Shown here piece after piece: positions 15,846 through 27,126 of a DNA stretch of 64,000 nt. This DNA comes from Iamia sp. SCSIO 61187. GTDB lineage: Bacteria; Actinomycetota; Acidimicrobiia; Acidimicrobiales; Iamiaceae. Each line of letters starts with the position of its first letter. The stretch's first letter is position 1. The notes beneath the pieces were generated by a model. The model was not told where the DNA came from and did no database searches. It saw only the letters and a program-made list of their open reading frames with translations. Both the position numbers and the translations under genes were made by a program. Location: assembly GCF_019443745.1 (NCBI RefSeq), contig NZ_CP050948.1, positions 1,550,001 through 1,614,000 on the forward strand, in the 5' to 3' direction.

Positions 15846-16445
15846 CTAGGCCTTCGTCCCAGCCGCGGCCTTGGCCTTGGCCTTCTGCTCCTTCTTCCAG
15901 GCCCGGACGCGGTCGAAGGCCTCCTTCGAGTCGACGTCGGCCACCGAGAGGCGGCGGCCGTCGCCGAAGGCCCCGGCGGCCTCCTCCCACCCGGCGGGGG
16001 TGACCCCGAGCCGCTTGGCGAGGAGGGCGACGAAGATCTGGGCCTTGTCCGACCCGAAGCCGGGCAGGGCGCGCAGCCGGCGCAGCAGGTCGGGGCCGTC
16101 GGCCGCCTCGGTCCACAGCGCCTCGGCCCGCCCGTCGTACTGCTCGACGAGGGCGGCGCAGACGGCCTGGGTCCGCTCGGCGAACGCCTTCGGGAACCGG
16201 TGCAGCGCCGGCGGCCCCTTGAAGATGCGCACCATCTCCTCGGGGTCGGTGCCGGCGATGGCGGCGGCGTCGAGGGGCCCGCCGCCCATGCGCTCGGCCA
16301 GGTCGTAGGGCGACCGGAACGCCTTCTCCATCGGGATCTGCTGGTCCAGCAGCATGCCGATCAGCAGGGCGAGGGGGTCGTCCAGCAGCAGGCGGTCGGC
16401 GGCGTCGTCGCCGGTCACGGGGAAGCTGGGCTCGCTCACGAGCAC
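15846..16445 (-). CDS. HhH-GPD-type DNA glycosylase-like protein
   Basis: A 199-residue protein resembling the actinobacterial HhH-GPD base-excision-repair family (TIGR03252-like). DPLALLIGMLLDQQIPMEKAF opens the helical domain, and the helix-hairpin-helix LRALPGFGSDKAQIFVALLAK lies at about 125-150. The Lys or V-D-T catalytic patterns of EndoIII/MutY are not visible after the hairpin, so glycosylase activity is uncertain. The C-terminus is Lys/Ala-rich (KKEQKAKAKAAAGTK). A GTG six nt inside the listed start is an alternative. First gene of the operon with the two DUF2207 genes. Confidence 0.8.
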   Translation of the reverse strand: MLVSEPSFPVTGDDAADRLLLDDPLALLIGMLLDQQIPMEKAFRSPYDLAERMGGGPLDAAAIAGTDPEEMVRIFKGPPALHRFPKAFAERTQAVCAALVEQYDGRAEALWTEAADGPDLLRRLRALPGFGSDKAQIFVALLAKRLGVTPAGWEEAAGAFGDGRRLSVADVDSKEAFDRVRAWKKEQKAKAKAAAGTKA

Positions 16446-16504
16446 CGACGGTAGCGGCGATCGCTGGCGCCGTCCGCGGCGAGCCGTCGCCTACGGTCGG
16501 GTCG

Positions 16505-17467
16505 ATGCCCCGCCTGCCCCGCCGCTCCCCCCGGCGCTGGCCGGCCGTGGTCGTGGCCGCCCTGCTCGTGCTCGGCGCCTGCTCCGGCGACGGTGACGGC
16601 GAGGGATCGGCCGGCACCGACCCGGCCGACGCCAGCGGCGGCGACCGCGTCGCCGTCAGCGCCGCCGACCTCGGTCCGTTCACCGAGGTCGATCCCGACG
16701 ACCTCGCCGGCCCCGGCACCCCGCTCGGCGCCGGGCTGTCCGTCCCCGAGGGCGCCTTCCTCCAGGGGACCACGTTCCCCGACCTGGTCGGCGGCGGCTA
16801 CCGGGCTTTGCTCCTGGTCACCGGCGACACCGTCGCCGTCTTCGACGCCCTGGCCGGGCAGGCGTCGAGCCTGGGCATGGAGGGCGACGCCGGGTGCCTG
16901 GGGGGGTTGGCCGAGATCGGGTGCGAGGCCGAGCTCGTCGACGGCTCCGACGGCGAGAGCCTGCACCTCTCGGCCGTCCGCCGGGTGAACCCCCTCATCG
17001 GCGTGGCCTCGGGGGTCGGTCTGCTCTACCGCCCGCCCGGCAGCGACGACGGAGGCGCCGACCCGGGGGGCACCCCCCCGACCTCGCCGCTGCCGGAGGT
17101 CGTCCTGCCCGACCCCGTCCCCGCCCCGCCCCCGGAGGACGTGGCCCTGGCCGTGCGCAACCTCGAGGGCCCGGCCCGCCGGCTCGAGCTCGGCAGCTCG
17201 CTCGTCGGCCTGCCCGGCCCCTGCGCCTGCGCAGGCGGCGGCTGGTCGATGGTCGTGCGCCTCGACGGCGTCGAGCGCGACGTGCTGCACGGCTACGTGC
17301 GCCAGCTCTCCGACCTGGGCGAGGCCCCCGACCTCGAGGACCGCCACCGCGACGACGTGACCGTCCTCGGCGTCCGCGTCGGCGAGGGCGCCGCCACCGC
17401 CGAGATCCGCGCCACCGTCCCCGACGACGGCCAGGCCTACGCCATCATCACCGTCCGCCCCGGCTGA
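16505..17467 (+). CDS. Secreted lipoprotein, hypothetical
   Basis: A 320-residue predicted lipoprotein. A twin-Arg-containing basic start (MPRLPRRSPRRW), a hydrophobic stretch (PAVVVAALLVL) and lipobox LGAC place the lipidated Cys near residue 25. The mature protein begins with a Gly/Asp/Ser linker. It has two similar alpha/beta halves (about 50-165 and 215-320) separated by a Pro-rich linker with TPPTSPLPEVVLPDP. No enzyme motif seen. A 6-bp GCTGAG/CTCAGC hairpin overlaps its stop codon (17463-17480). Confidence 0.75.
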   Translation: MPRLPRRSPRRWPAVVVAALLVLGACSGDGDGEGSAGTDPADASGGDRVAVSAADLGPFTEVDPDDLAGPGTPLGAGLSVPEGAFLQGTTFPDLVGGGYRALLLVTGDTVAVFDALAGQASSLGMEGDAGCLGGLAEIGCEAELVDGSDGESLHLSAVRRVNPLIGVASGVGLLYRPPGSDDGGADPGGTPPTSPLPEVVLPDPVPAPPPEDVALAVRNLEGPARRLELGSSLVGLPGPCACAGGGWSMVVRLDGVERDVLHGYVRQLSDLGEAPDLEDRHRDDVTVLGVRVGEGAATAEIRATVPDDGQAYAIITVRPG

Positions 17468-17540
17468 GGGGTTTCTCAGCGTCGCGGGAGATCTGGGTGC
17501 TCGGCATGGGAGCGTCGTCTGCCCCGCGAGTGACTGAGAC

Positions 17541-20249
<2,709 letters not shown>

Positions 20250-20341
20250 GCCTGGTGTGCCTCCGATGGGGGGATCGACGGGCGTCCCCCCACTCTCGCA
20301 CCGGCGCCCCCGGTTCGCACCGGACCGGTGTGAACCCCGTG

Positions 20342-20393
20342 CGAACTCGGTGGCAGATGTGGGACGTTCATCCCACATCTGCCACCGAGTTCG
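20342..20393. repeat. Palindromic element copy 2 (23-bp arms, 6-nt loop)
   Basis: The left arm at 20342-20364 and right arm at 20371-20393 pair perfectly over 23 bp; the loop is CGTTCA. Against copy 1 (7819-7870) each arm has two substitutions, both matched by the complementary change in the other arm. It lies upstream of both divergent genes (aceE and the RNase HI fusion), where a terminator would make little sense. Confidence 0.8.
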
Positions 20394-20512
20394 GGGCGCG
20401 GCCGGGCGTTTCTGCGATGCTCGCCCGATGCCGGGGCCGCCGACCATCGTCTCCACGTCCTCCGACCCCGCCCACCACCCTGGCCGCGGTCGGCGGGCGG
20501 GCGGCTGACGCC

Positions 20513-21583
20513 GTGGGGGCGCCGACCATCGTCTACACGGATGGGGCCTGCTCGGGGAACCCCGGTCCGGGGGGGTGGGCGTGGGCCGTGCCCGGCGGGG
20601 CGTGGGCCCGGGGCCACGCCGCCCACACGACCAACCAGCGCATGGAGCTCCAGGCCGTGCTCTCGGCCACCGAGATGCTCGAGGGCGAGCTCGACATCGT
20701 CACCGACTCGACCTACGTGGCCAACTGCTTCCGCGACGGGTGGTGGCGGGGCTGGGAGAAGCGGGGCTGGAGGAACGCGGCCAAGCAGCCGGTCGCCAAC
20801 CGCGACCTGTGGGAGCCGCTGATCGAGGCCCACAAGGCGGGCCGCTTCGGCGTGCCCCGCTGGGTCAAGGGCCATTCCGGCGACGTGATGAACGACCTCG
20901 TCGACCGGCTGGCCGTGGCGTCGAGCCTCCAGGGTGACGACGCCTCGGGGGACACGCCGCCGTCGCCCGACGAGCTGGGCCCGGCCGACGCGCCGTCGGT
21001 CCGGTCCGCCACGGGCCCGGCCAGCCCGCGCCTGGCCGAGCTCGACCCGGCCGCGCGGCGGGCCGAGCGCCGCAAGCGGGACGGTCGCATCCCCGAGGGC
21101 ACGCTCCTGGTGGCCGGCGGCATGCGGGACCTGCCCGACGACGACGCGGGCCACGCCGCGCTCCGCCGGCACCTGGCCGAGCTCTTCGCCGGCTACGCCC
21201 AGCTCCACGACGACCTCCGGGTGCTCACCGGGCTGCGGGCCGGGGCCGAGGCGCTGGCGGGCGAGGCCGCCCTGGAGGCCGAGGTCGACTGGGTGGCGGT
21301 GCTGCCCTGGCCCGACCCCCAGGAGCACATGCGGTCGGCCGACCGCGACCGCTTCGTCGCCCTCCGGCGGCTGGCTCCCGCCGAGGTGGTCCTCGAGCGG
21401 AAGGTCCCCGCCACCCGCCAGGACCGGGCCAAGGGCCTGAACCGGCGCGACGCCTGGCTGGCCTCGGTGGCCGACCTGGCCGTCATGGTGTGGGACGAGG
21501 TCGACGCCGCCGGGCGGGAGATGACCGTCCGGTTCGAGAAGGCCATCCCCGACGACGTGGTGATCATCCCCCCGACGCCGTGA
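20513..21583 (+). CDS. Ribonuclease HI fused to a C-terminal SLOG (DUF1273/YpsA-like) domain
   Basis: A 356-residue two-domain protein. Residues 1-145 are RNase HI with all catalytic acids visible: YTDGACSGNPGPGGW (Asp), NQRMELQAVLSATEM (Glu), DIVTDSTYV (Asp) and VKGHSGDVMNDLVDRLA (His and Asp). It cleaves RNA in RNA-DNA hybrids. After an acidic Pro/Ser linker, residues 195-356 (GTLLVAGGMRDLP; VLTGLRAGAEALAGEAAL; RRDAWLASVADLAVMVWDE) look like the nucleotide-binding SLOG fold of YpsA/DUF1273 proteins. GTG at 20513 places VGAPTIVYTDG at the start; ATGs further upstream would add low-complexity sequence. The SLOG ligand is unknown. Confidence 0.8.
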   Translation: MGAPTIVYTDGACSGNPGPGGWAWAVPGGAWARGHAAHTTNQRMELQAVLSATEMLEGELDIVTDSTYVANCFRDGWWRGWEKRGWRNAAKQPVANRDLWEPLIEAHKAGRFGVPRWVKGHSGDVMNDLVDRLAVASSLQGDDASGDTPPSPDELGPADAPSVRSATGPASPRLAELDPAARRAERRKRDGRIPEGTLLVAGGMRDLPDDDAGHAALRRHLAELFAGYAQLHDDLRVLTGLRAGAEALAGEAALEAEVDWVAVLPWPDPQEHMRSADRDRFVALRRLAPAEVVLERKVPATRQDRAKGLNRRDAWLASVADLAVMVWDEVDAAGREMTVRFEKAIPDDVVIIPPTP

Positions 21584-21591
21584 CACCACCG

Positions 21592-21638
21592 TTCTGTCAA
21601 TCCCCATGCGCCTCAGGTGCGCATGGGGATTGACAGAA
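21592..21638. terminator. 20-bp perfect hairpin after RNase HI gene
   Basis: The left arm at 21592-21611 and right arm at 21619-21638 are perfectly complementary over 20 bp with a 7-nt loop, starting 8 nt after the stop. No T-tract. It is less GC-rich than its surroundings (TTCTGTCAATCCCC in the arm). Confidence 0.65.
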
Positions 21639-21806
21639 GCGGAGCGCGGGTGCCGGCCCCGCTGACGGGAAGAGGCGGGCCCGGCGGCGGGTTGGGTGGG
21701 GTAGGCCCCACCACCCCTGGGGAGCGCACCCCCGTGACGTTCGCTTCGATCGAGCAGATGATGGGCAGCGTCCCCGCCGAACCACCACAGTCCAAGGTCC
21801 CCACCC

Positions 21807-22022
21807 ATGAGCTCAGAGCGCACCAACGTCCTCGTCGCCACCGCCGGCCTCGCCCTCGTCCTGCTGATCTCGCCGCTCTCCCTGCTCGTGACCGTGGCCG
21901 TGGTGGCCACCATGCTCGGCGTCGCCCTCACCTACCGGCTGACGGCCAGCCCCGTGCAGGTCGTCTACGCCGAGGTCCCGGCCGAGGTCCCCCGGCGCCA
22001 GCGTCTCACCCCCCGCCGCTGA
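21807..22022 (+). CDS. Small membrane protein, hypothetical
   Basis: A 71-residue protein with a long hydrophobic stretch (VLVATAGLALVLLISPLSLL and VTVAVVATMLGVALTYRL, about residues 8-46) forming one or two membrane segments, then a short basic tail (PRRQRLTPRR). The ribosome-binding site is weak. It stands alone between two hairpins. Unknown function. Confidence 0.55.
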   Translation: MSSERTNVLVATAGLALVLLISPLSLLVTVAVVATMLGVALTYRLTASPVQVVYAEVPAEVPRRQRLTPRR

Positions 22023-22033
22023 CGCCGGGCCCG

Positions 22034-22052
22034 GGAGCGCTCGTCGCTCCCG
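22034..22052 (+). terminator. Hairpin GGGAGCG / CGCTCCC
   Basis: A 7-bp stem with 5-nt loop lies 12 nt after the small membrane protein gene. A second stem with one G-U pair follows at 22058-22076. Probable terminator before the hyuA gene. Confidence 0.5.
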
Positions 22053-22157
22053 ACCCGGGGTGCCTCAGGCGCCCCGCCCGCTGGCCCCGAACCGGCACCG
22101 TCCCCCCCGGTGCCGGCGACGGGGCCAGCGTCGCGTCCGGGCTGCCATGCTCGGTGG

Positions 22158-23990
22158 GTGACGTCCTCGCCCGATGCCCGCTCCCGCGTCGGCGTCGACA
22201 CCGGGGGCACGTTCACCGACGTGGTGGCGGCCGACGGGTCGGTGGTGAAGGTCCCGTCGACGCCGTCGGACCCCGGTGAGGCGGTCCGCGCCGGCATCGG
22301 CGCGGTGGCCGGCGCCGCCGACCGGCCCGGCGTGCTCGCCCACGGCACGACGGTGGCCACCAACGCCCTCCTCGAGCGACGGGGCGCCCGGGTCGCCCTG
22401 GTGACCAACGAGGGCTTCGCCGACCTGGTCGAGATCGGCCGCCAGGACCGCCCGTCGCTCTACGATCCCTTCGCCGACCGCCCCGTCCCGCTGGTCGATC
22501 GGGTCGACCGCCACGAGGTGCGGGCCCGCGTGGCTGCCGATGGGAGCGAGGTCACTCCGGTCGACCTCCACGGGCTGGCCGACCTCGGCCTCGGCGAGGC
22601 GGAGGCGGTCGCCGTGTGCCTGCTCCACGCCGACCTGGCCCCCGACCACGAGGTGGCCGTGGCCGAGGCCCTCCGGGCCGAGGGCCACGACGTCAGCGCC
22701 TCGCACGAGGTCTCGCCCCAGTTCCGGGAGTACGAGCGGACGGTGACGACGGTGGTCAACGCCGCCCTCCGCCCACCGTGCCGGACCTACCTGCGGGGCC
22801 TGGCCGGGGCGGCCGACGAGGTGCTGGTCATGTCGTCGGCCGGGGGCCTGGTCCCGGTGGAGCGGGCCGCCGACCTGCCGGCGACGCTCCTGCTCTCCGG
22901 CCCCGCCGGGGGTGTCGCCGCCGCCGCCGAGGTCGCCGTGGCGTGCGGGTTCCCCGACGCCGTCACCTTCGACATGGGCGGGACGAGCACCGACGTCTGC
23001 CTGGTGCGCGACGGGATGCCGGAGCCCGCTGGGGAGCGGGTGGTGGCCGGGTTCCCGGTGCGCCTCCCGTCGCTCGACGTCCACACCATCGGCGCCGGGG
23101 GCGGCTCGATCGCCGCCATCGACCCCGGCGGGGCGCTGGTCGTCGGCCCCCGCTCGGCCGGCGCCGTGCCCGGTCCGGCCTGCTACGGCCTCGGCGGCAC
23201 CGAGCCGACGGTCACCGACGCCGACCTGGTCGCCGGGCGCCTCCCGGCCGACATGGAGCTCCCCGGCCTCGGCCGGGTGTCGGTGGAGGCCGCCACCGCC
23301 ACCCTCGAGGCCGCCGGGGTGACCGCCGAGGGCGTCATCACCGTGGTCGAGGCGGCCATGGAGCAGGCCGTCCGGGCCGTCACCGTGACCCGCGGCGTCG
23401 ACCCCCGCCCGCTGGCCCTGGTGGCCTTCGGCGGGGCCGGCCCCCTCCACGCCTGCGGGCTGGCCGACGCCCTCGGCATGGCCACGGTGATCATCCCGCC
23501 CCGCGCCGGCGTCCTCTCGGCGGTGGGGCTGCTGTGCGGTGCCCGCCAGCACGACGAGGTGCGATCGTGGCCGACCCCCCCCGACCACACCGGCCTCGAC
23601 GAAGCGACCGCCGACCTGGCCCGGATCGCCGAGGAGTCCCTGGTCAGGGGCCACCCTCGACCTGAGGTCGAGATCGAGGTGAGCGTCGACTGCCGCTACG
23701 CCGGCCAGAGCCACGAGCTCCGGGTGCCCACGGTCGCCGCCTTCGCCGCCGAGCATGAGCGGCGCAACGGCTACACCCGGCCCGACACGCCCGTCGAGGT
23801 CGTCGCCCTCCACGCCACCGCCCGCCGGCCGGCCCCCCTCGCCGTGGGCGACCTGCCCCCGGTCACCCGGGCCGCCGCCGTCGGCCCTGCGGTGATCGCC
23901 GAGGTCGACTGCACCGTGTTCCTGGCCGAGGGCTGGCGGGCCGAGCCCGGGCCCCTCGGCGCCCTCGTGCTGACCCGGGTCGATCGATGA
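22158..23990 (+). CDS. hyuA: Hydantoinase/oxoprolinase subunit A (HyuA)
   Basis: A 610-residue ATP-dependent hydantoinase/5-oxoprolinase-type subunit. The actin-like ATPase start RVGVDTGGTFTDVVAADG is followed by AHGTTVATNALLERRGARVA, TLLLSGPAGGVAAAAEVA, VTFDMGGTSTDVCLVRDG and TIGAGGGSIAAIDPGGAL. These are the phosphate-binding motifs of the HyuA family, which opens cyclic amides such as hydantoins or 5-oxoproline at the cost of ATP. The GTG at 22158 is chosen because it precedes the family N-terminus closely. The stop overlaps the start of hyuB by 4 nt (ATGA), so the subunits are co-translated. Substrate not predictable. Confidence 0.9.
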   Translation: MTSSPDARSRVGVDTGGTFTDVVAADGSVVKVPSTPSDPGEAVRAGIGAVAGAADRPGVLAHGTTVATNALLERRGARVALVTNEGFADLVEIGRQDRPSLYDPFADRPVPLVDRVDRHEVRARVAADGSEVTPVDLHGLADLGLGEAEAVAVCLLHADLAPDHEVAVAEALRAEGHDVSASHEVSPQFREYERTVTTVVNAALRPPCRTYLRGLAGAADEVLVMSSAGGLVPVERAADLPATLLLSGPAGGVAAAAEVAVACGFPDAVTFDMGGTSTDVCLVRDGMPEPAGERVVAGFPVRLPSLDVHTIGAGGGSIAAIDPGGALVVGPRSAGAVPGPACYGLGGTEPTVTDADLVAGRLPADMELPGLGRVSVEAATATLEAAGVTAEGVITVVEAAMEQAVRAVTVTRGVDPRPLALVAFGGAGPLHACGLADALGMATVIIPPRAGVLSAVGLLCGARQHDEVRSWPTPPDHTGLDEATADLARIAEESLVRGHPRPEVEIEVSVDCRYAGQSHELRVPTVAAFAAEHERRNGYTRPDTPVEVVALHATARRPAPLAVGDLPPVTRAAAVGPAVIAEVDCTVFLAEGWRAEPGPLGALVLTRVDR

Positions 23991-25576
23991 GCCTCGATCC
24001 GGCCGGGCTCGCCGTCCTCATCGCCCGCCTCACCGGGGTGGCCGAGGAGATGGGCGCCGTGCTGCGCCGCGGCGCCTTCAGCCCCAACATCAAGGAGCGG
24101 GCCGACTGCTCGGCCGCCCTGTTCACCGCCGACGGCACCCTGCTGGTCCAGGCCGAGCACATCCCGGTGCACCTGGGGTCGATGCCGGCGTCGGTCGCCG
24201 CCGCCATCGCAGTCGCCGGACCTGACCCCGCCCCGGGCGAGCAGTGGATCGTCAACGACCCCTTCGCCGGCGGCACCCACCTCAACGACGTCACCCTGGT
24301 GGCCCCGTGCCACACCGCCGAGGGACGCCTGGTCGGCTGGGTCGCCAACCGGGCCCACCACGCCGACCTGGGCGGCGCCGCCCCCGGGTCGCTCCCGGCC
24401 GACGCCACCGAGATCCAGCAGGAGGGGTTCCGGGTGCCGCCCATGCGGTTCACCGCCGAGGTCCGCCAGCTGCTCGTGGCGTCGTCGCGGACGCCCGACG
24501 AGCGCCGGGGCGACATCGACGCCCAGGTCGGGGCGAACGTCGTCGGCGTCGAGCGCCTGGCCGCCCTGGCCGACGAGCCCCTCGACGAGGTCATCGCCTA
24601 CGGCGAGCGCCGGATGCGGGCCGCCATCGCCGCCCTGCCCGACGGGACCTGGACGGCCGTGGACCAGATGGACTCCACCGGCGCCGGGCCCGACCAGCGC
24701 GAGCCGGCGACGGTGGCCGTCGCCGTGACGATCGGCGGCGAGGATGTCACCTTCGACTTCACCGGCACCGCCCCGCAGAGCCGCGGCAACGTCAACGCCG
24801 TCGAGGCCGTCACGGTGAGCGCCGCCGTGTTCGCCCTGCGCTCGGCCATCGACCCGGGTGTGCCGGCCAACGGCGGCGGCCTGCGGGTGGTCGAGGTGAT
24901 CGCCCCCCCTGGCACCCTGGTCGCCGCCCGGCCCCCGGCGGCCGTGGGGGCGGGCAACGTCGAGGTCAGCCAGCGGGTGGCCGACGTCTGCCTCGCCGCC
25001 TTGGCCGGCGCCGCCCCCGACCGGGTCGGCGGGGCCTCGCAGGGGACCATGAACAACCTGCTCGTCGGGGGCGTGGGCTGGGTGTACTACGAGACCGTCG
25101 CCGGCGGCCAGGGGGCCCGGCCCGGGCGTGCCGGCATGAGCGGCGTCCACACCGGCATGACCAACACGAAGAACACGCCGATCGAGGCGCTGGAGCGGTC
25201 GTTCCCGCTGCGGGTCGTCGCGACCCGGCTCCGACGGGGGAGCGGGGGCGCCGGCTCGGCGGCCGGCGGCGACGGCATCGAGCGCGACCTCGAGGTGCTC
25301 GAGGACGTCACCGTGAGCCTCATCACCGAGCGCCGGACCAGCCCGCCCCCCGGCCGGGCGGGCGGTGAGCCCGGTGCGTGCGGGGAGAACTGGCTCCTCC
25401 CCGCCGGCGACGAGGGCAAGGCCGAACAGCTCCCCGACAAGTGCACCCTCCGCCTCAACGCCGGCGACGTCCTCCGGATGAAGACCCCCGGCGGCGGTGG
25501 GTGGGGGAGGCGCTCGGAGCGCGCCGGGCGTCAGAGACCCCAGAACGGGCCCGACAACCCGACGGAGCGGAAGTAG
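23987..25576 (+). CDS. hyuB: Hydantoinase/oxoprolinase subunit B (HyuB)
   Basis: A 529-residue partner of HyuA. It shows RRGAFSPNIKERADCSAALF, LVQAEHIPVHLGSMPASV, WIVNDPFAGGTHLNDVTLV, WVANRAHHADLGGAAPGSLP and the C-terminal LRMKTPGGGGWG signature of the family. The start overlaps the hyuA stop (ATGA). The last 46 nt overlap the 3' end of the convergent MerB-like gene. Confidence 0.92.
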   Translation: MSLDPAGLAVLIARLTGVAEEMGAVLRRGAFSPNIKERADCSAALFTADGTLLVQAEHIPVHLGSMPASVAAAIAVAGPDPAPGEQWIVNDPFAGGTHLNDVTLVAPCHTAEGRLVGWVANRAHHADLGGAAPGSLPADATEIQQEGFRVPPMRFTAEVRQLLVASSRTPDERRGDIDAQVGANVVGVERLAALADEPLDEVIAYGERRMRAAIAALPDGTWTAVDQMDSTGAGPDQREPATVAVAVTIGGEDVTFDFTGTAPQSRGNVNAVEAVTVSAAVFALRSAIDPGVPANGGGLRVVEVIAPPGTLVAARPPAAVGAGNVEVSQRVADVCLAALAGAAPDRVGGASQGTMNNLLVGGVGWVYYETVAGGQGARPGRAGMSGVHTGMTNTKNTPIEALERSFPLRVVATRLRRGSGGAGSAAGGDGIERDLEVLEDVTVSLITERRTSPPPGRAGGEPGACGENWLLPAGDEGKAEQLPDKCTLRLNAGDVLRMKTPGGGGWGRRSERAGRQRPQNGPDNPTERK

Positions 25577-26190
25577 TCGCGAGCCGCGTCGGGCTCGCGC
25601 CGCACGTAGCCGCGCTCGAGGCGGCCGGCGTACCAGCCCCGGGCGAGCCGCCACAGCGTCGCCAGGTCGAAGACGTCGCCCTTGTCGTGCCCGGTGACCT
25701 CCAGCCAGCGGTCGACGCAGTCCTCGGCGCAGAAGAGCCGCTGGTTCCCGCAGGTGTGGACCACGTCGTCCCAGATGTGCGCCGCGGGCACGAGGAAGTG
25801 GGCGACCTCCTCGCCCTCGGGCGGATCCTGGCGTCCGACGACCCAGGCCAGGGCGGCGTCGCAGCCCGGGCACCGGGTGGCCACCAGCACCTCGGGCTCG
25901 TCCGGCAGGAGGTGGGGCACGGCGAAGGAGTCCCAGGCGCACCCGCCCCACCACAGCGTCTCCCGTCCCATGACCGAGAACCCCAGGGGGATCGCGGCGA
26001 AGGGGTGGGCCATCACGATCCGCCCCTCTCGGAGCACGACGTGACGTTGGTCGGCCAGCACGTCGAGGGCGTCGTCGACGGAGGCCTCGTCGGTGGCGAG
26101 CGCAGCGGCGAGCGATGCTCGGTCGGGCAGGACCCCGGCCGCGAACTGGTGCACGACGGCGAGACGGACGTCCTCGACCTCGATGGTCAC
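25531..26190 (-). CDS. Alkylmercury lyase (MerB) family protein
   Basis: A 219-residue protein with a winged-helix-like N-terminal part (about 8-55) and a MerB-like core: AHPFAAIPLGFSV, WWGGCAWDSFAVPHLL, then VVHTCGNQRLFCAEDCVDRW. In E. coli-type MerB the active-site residues are C96, D99 and C159. Here C84, D87 and C147 have exactly the same spacing (3 and 60). Organomercurial lyases split C-Hg bonds; whether this homologue does so is unproven, and no merA, merT or merR is nearby. Extra Cys at 107, 110, 154 and 158 could bind metal. GTG start at 26190; the gene is divergent from the transglutaminase and overlaps hyuB tail to tail. Confidence 0.75.
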   Translation of the reverse strand: MTIEVEDVRLAVVHQFAAGVLPDRASLAAALATDEASVDDALDVLADQRHVVLREGRIVMAHPFAAIPLGFSVMGRETLWWGGCAWDSFAVPHLLPDEPEVLVATRCPGCDAALAWVVGRQDPPEGEEVAHFLVPAAHIWDDVVHTCGNQRLFCAEDCVDRWLEVTGHDKGDVFDLATLWRLARGWYAGRLERGYVRREPDAARDYFRSVGLSGPFWGL

Positions 26191-26284
26191 CTCTCCATCG
26201 TCGCGCGCCGTCTGCGGGCTCGCGATCTGACGCCAGGCTGGATGCCGGTTCGCCCGGCGGCGGTGGAGGTGGGACGGTGGGCCC

Positions 26285-27085
26285 ATGGATCGCTCGGTGT
26301 CGTGTCACCTGGAGGCCGACATCGAGGGCGTGGCCGACGTGACCCTGTCCGTCGCGGTGGCGGCCGACGCCGAGCGGGCCGAGGAGTCCCTCGCGGTGAC
26401 GCTCGATGGCCGCCCGGTGCCGGCGACGGAGATCCTCGACGACCACGGGACGCGGCTCCACCACCTCGAGCGTCTGGGGCCGGGCCGGCTGCGGGTCGAC
26501 TACGCGGCCACCGTCACCGGCACCGCCCCGGCGGCCCCGGTCACGCCGGTGGACCTCATCCGCTACGTCCGACCCAGCCGCTACTGCGAGTCCGACCAGC
26601 TCGGCGCCGTGGCCCGGGCCGAGTTCGCCGGCCTCCACGACCGCGACCTCGTCGACGCCGTGTCCAGCTGGGTCGGGTCCCGGGTCGCCTACATCTCCGG
26701 GTCGAGCCGCCCGACCGACGGCGCCGTCACCACGCTGCTCTCCCGCCAGGGGGTGTGCCGGGACTTCGCCCACCTGGTGATCGCCCTGCTGCGCGCCTGC
26801 GACGTGCCCGCCCGGCTGGTGTCGGTCTACGCCCCGGGCCTGGCCCCGATGGACTTCCACGCCGTCGCCGAGGCCCACGTGGGCGGGGAGTGGCTCGCCC
26901 TCGACGCGACCTGCCTGGCGCCCCGCCCCGCCATGGTGCGCATCGCCACCGGGCGCGACGCCGCCGACACCGCCTTCCTCACCACCGCCGGCGATGCCGT
27001 CCGGATGGGCGACATGGAGGTCGTGGCCGTGGCCGACCCCACCCTGCCGATCGACGACATCACCCAGGCCGTCCGTCTCGGCTGA
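26285..27085 (+). CDS. Transglutaminase-like cysteine protein
   Basis: A 266-residue protein with an N-terminal beta-rich domain (about 1-85) and a transglutaminase-like core. The triad is visible: Cys in RQGVCRDFAHL (about 158), His in MDFHAVAEAHV (about 192) and Asp in LALDATCLAP (about 206). Bacterial members are mostly peptidases or amidases acting on peptides or peptide tags. There is no signal peptide, so it is cytoplasmic. The order of domains is typical. Confidence 0.88.
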   Translation: MDRSVSCHLEADIEGVADVTLSVAVAADAERAEESLAVTLDGRPVPATEILDDHGTRLHHLERLGPGRLRVDYAATVTGTAPAAPVTPVDLIRYVRPSRYCESDQLGAVARAEFAGLHDRDLVDAVSSWVGSRVAYISGSSRPTDGAVTTLLSRQGVCRDFAHLVIALLRACDVPARLVSVYAPGLAPMDFHAVAEAHVGGEWLALDATCLAPRPAMVRIATGRDAADTAFLTTAGDAVRMGDMEVVAVADPTLPIDDITQAVRLG

Positions 27086-27099
27086 CGCTTTCCCAACTA

Positions 27100-27112
27100 G
27101 ACCGCCCGGTCA
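27100..27112. promoter_or_regulatory. GACCGCCCGGTCA operator-like site before SDR gene
   Basis: Identical 13-mer to the site at 6657-6669. It lies 14 nt upstream of the SDR start codon, flanked by AT-rich sequence (ACTA before, ATAA after), so a bound repressor would cover the promoter or ribosome-binding region. Confidence 0.55.
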
Positions 27113-27126
27113 ATAAGGTGCGGGCC

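Noticed and set aside
14136-16454. Long plus-strand ORF opposite the DUF2207 and HhH genes
   Set aside because: Gly/Asp/Ala-rich translation without motifs; the opposite strand has clear domains, signal segments and RBSs.
17518-17540. Hairpin GTGACTGAGACTCAC between the lipoprotein and aceE ends
   Set aside because: Only four bases pair in each arm; too weak to list as a terminator.
23771-26878. 1035-codon minus-strand ORF opposite hyuA/hyuB and the transglutaminase
   Set aside because: Crosses several well-supported genes and shows only low-complexity His/Gly/Arg sequence. The MerB-like gene in this area is in another frame.
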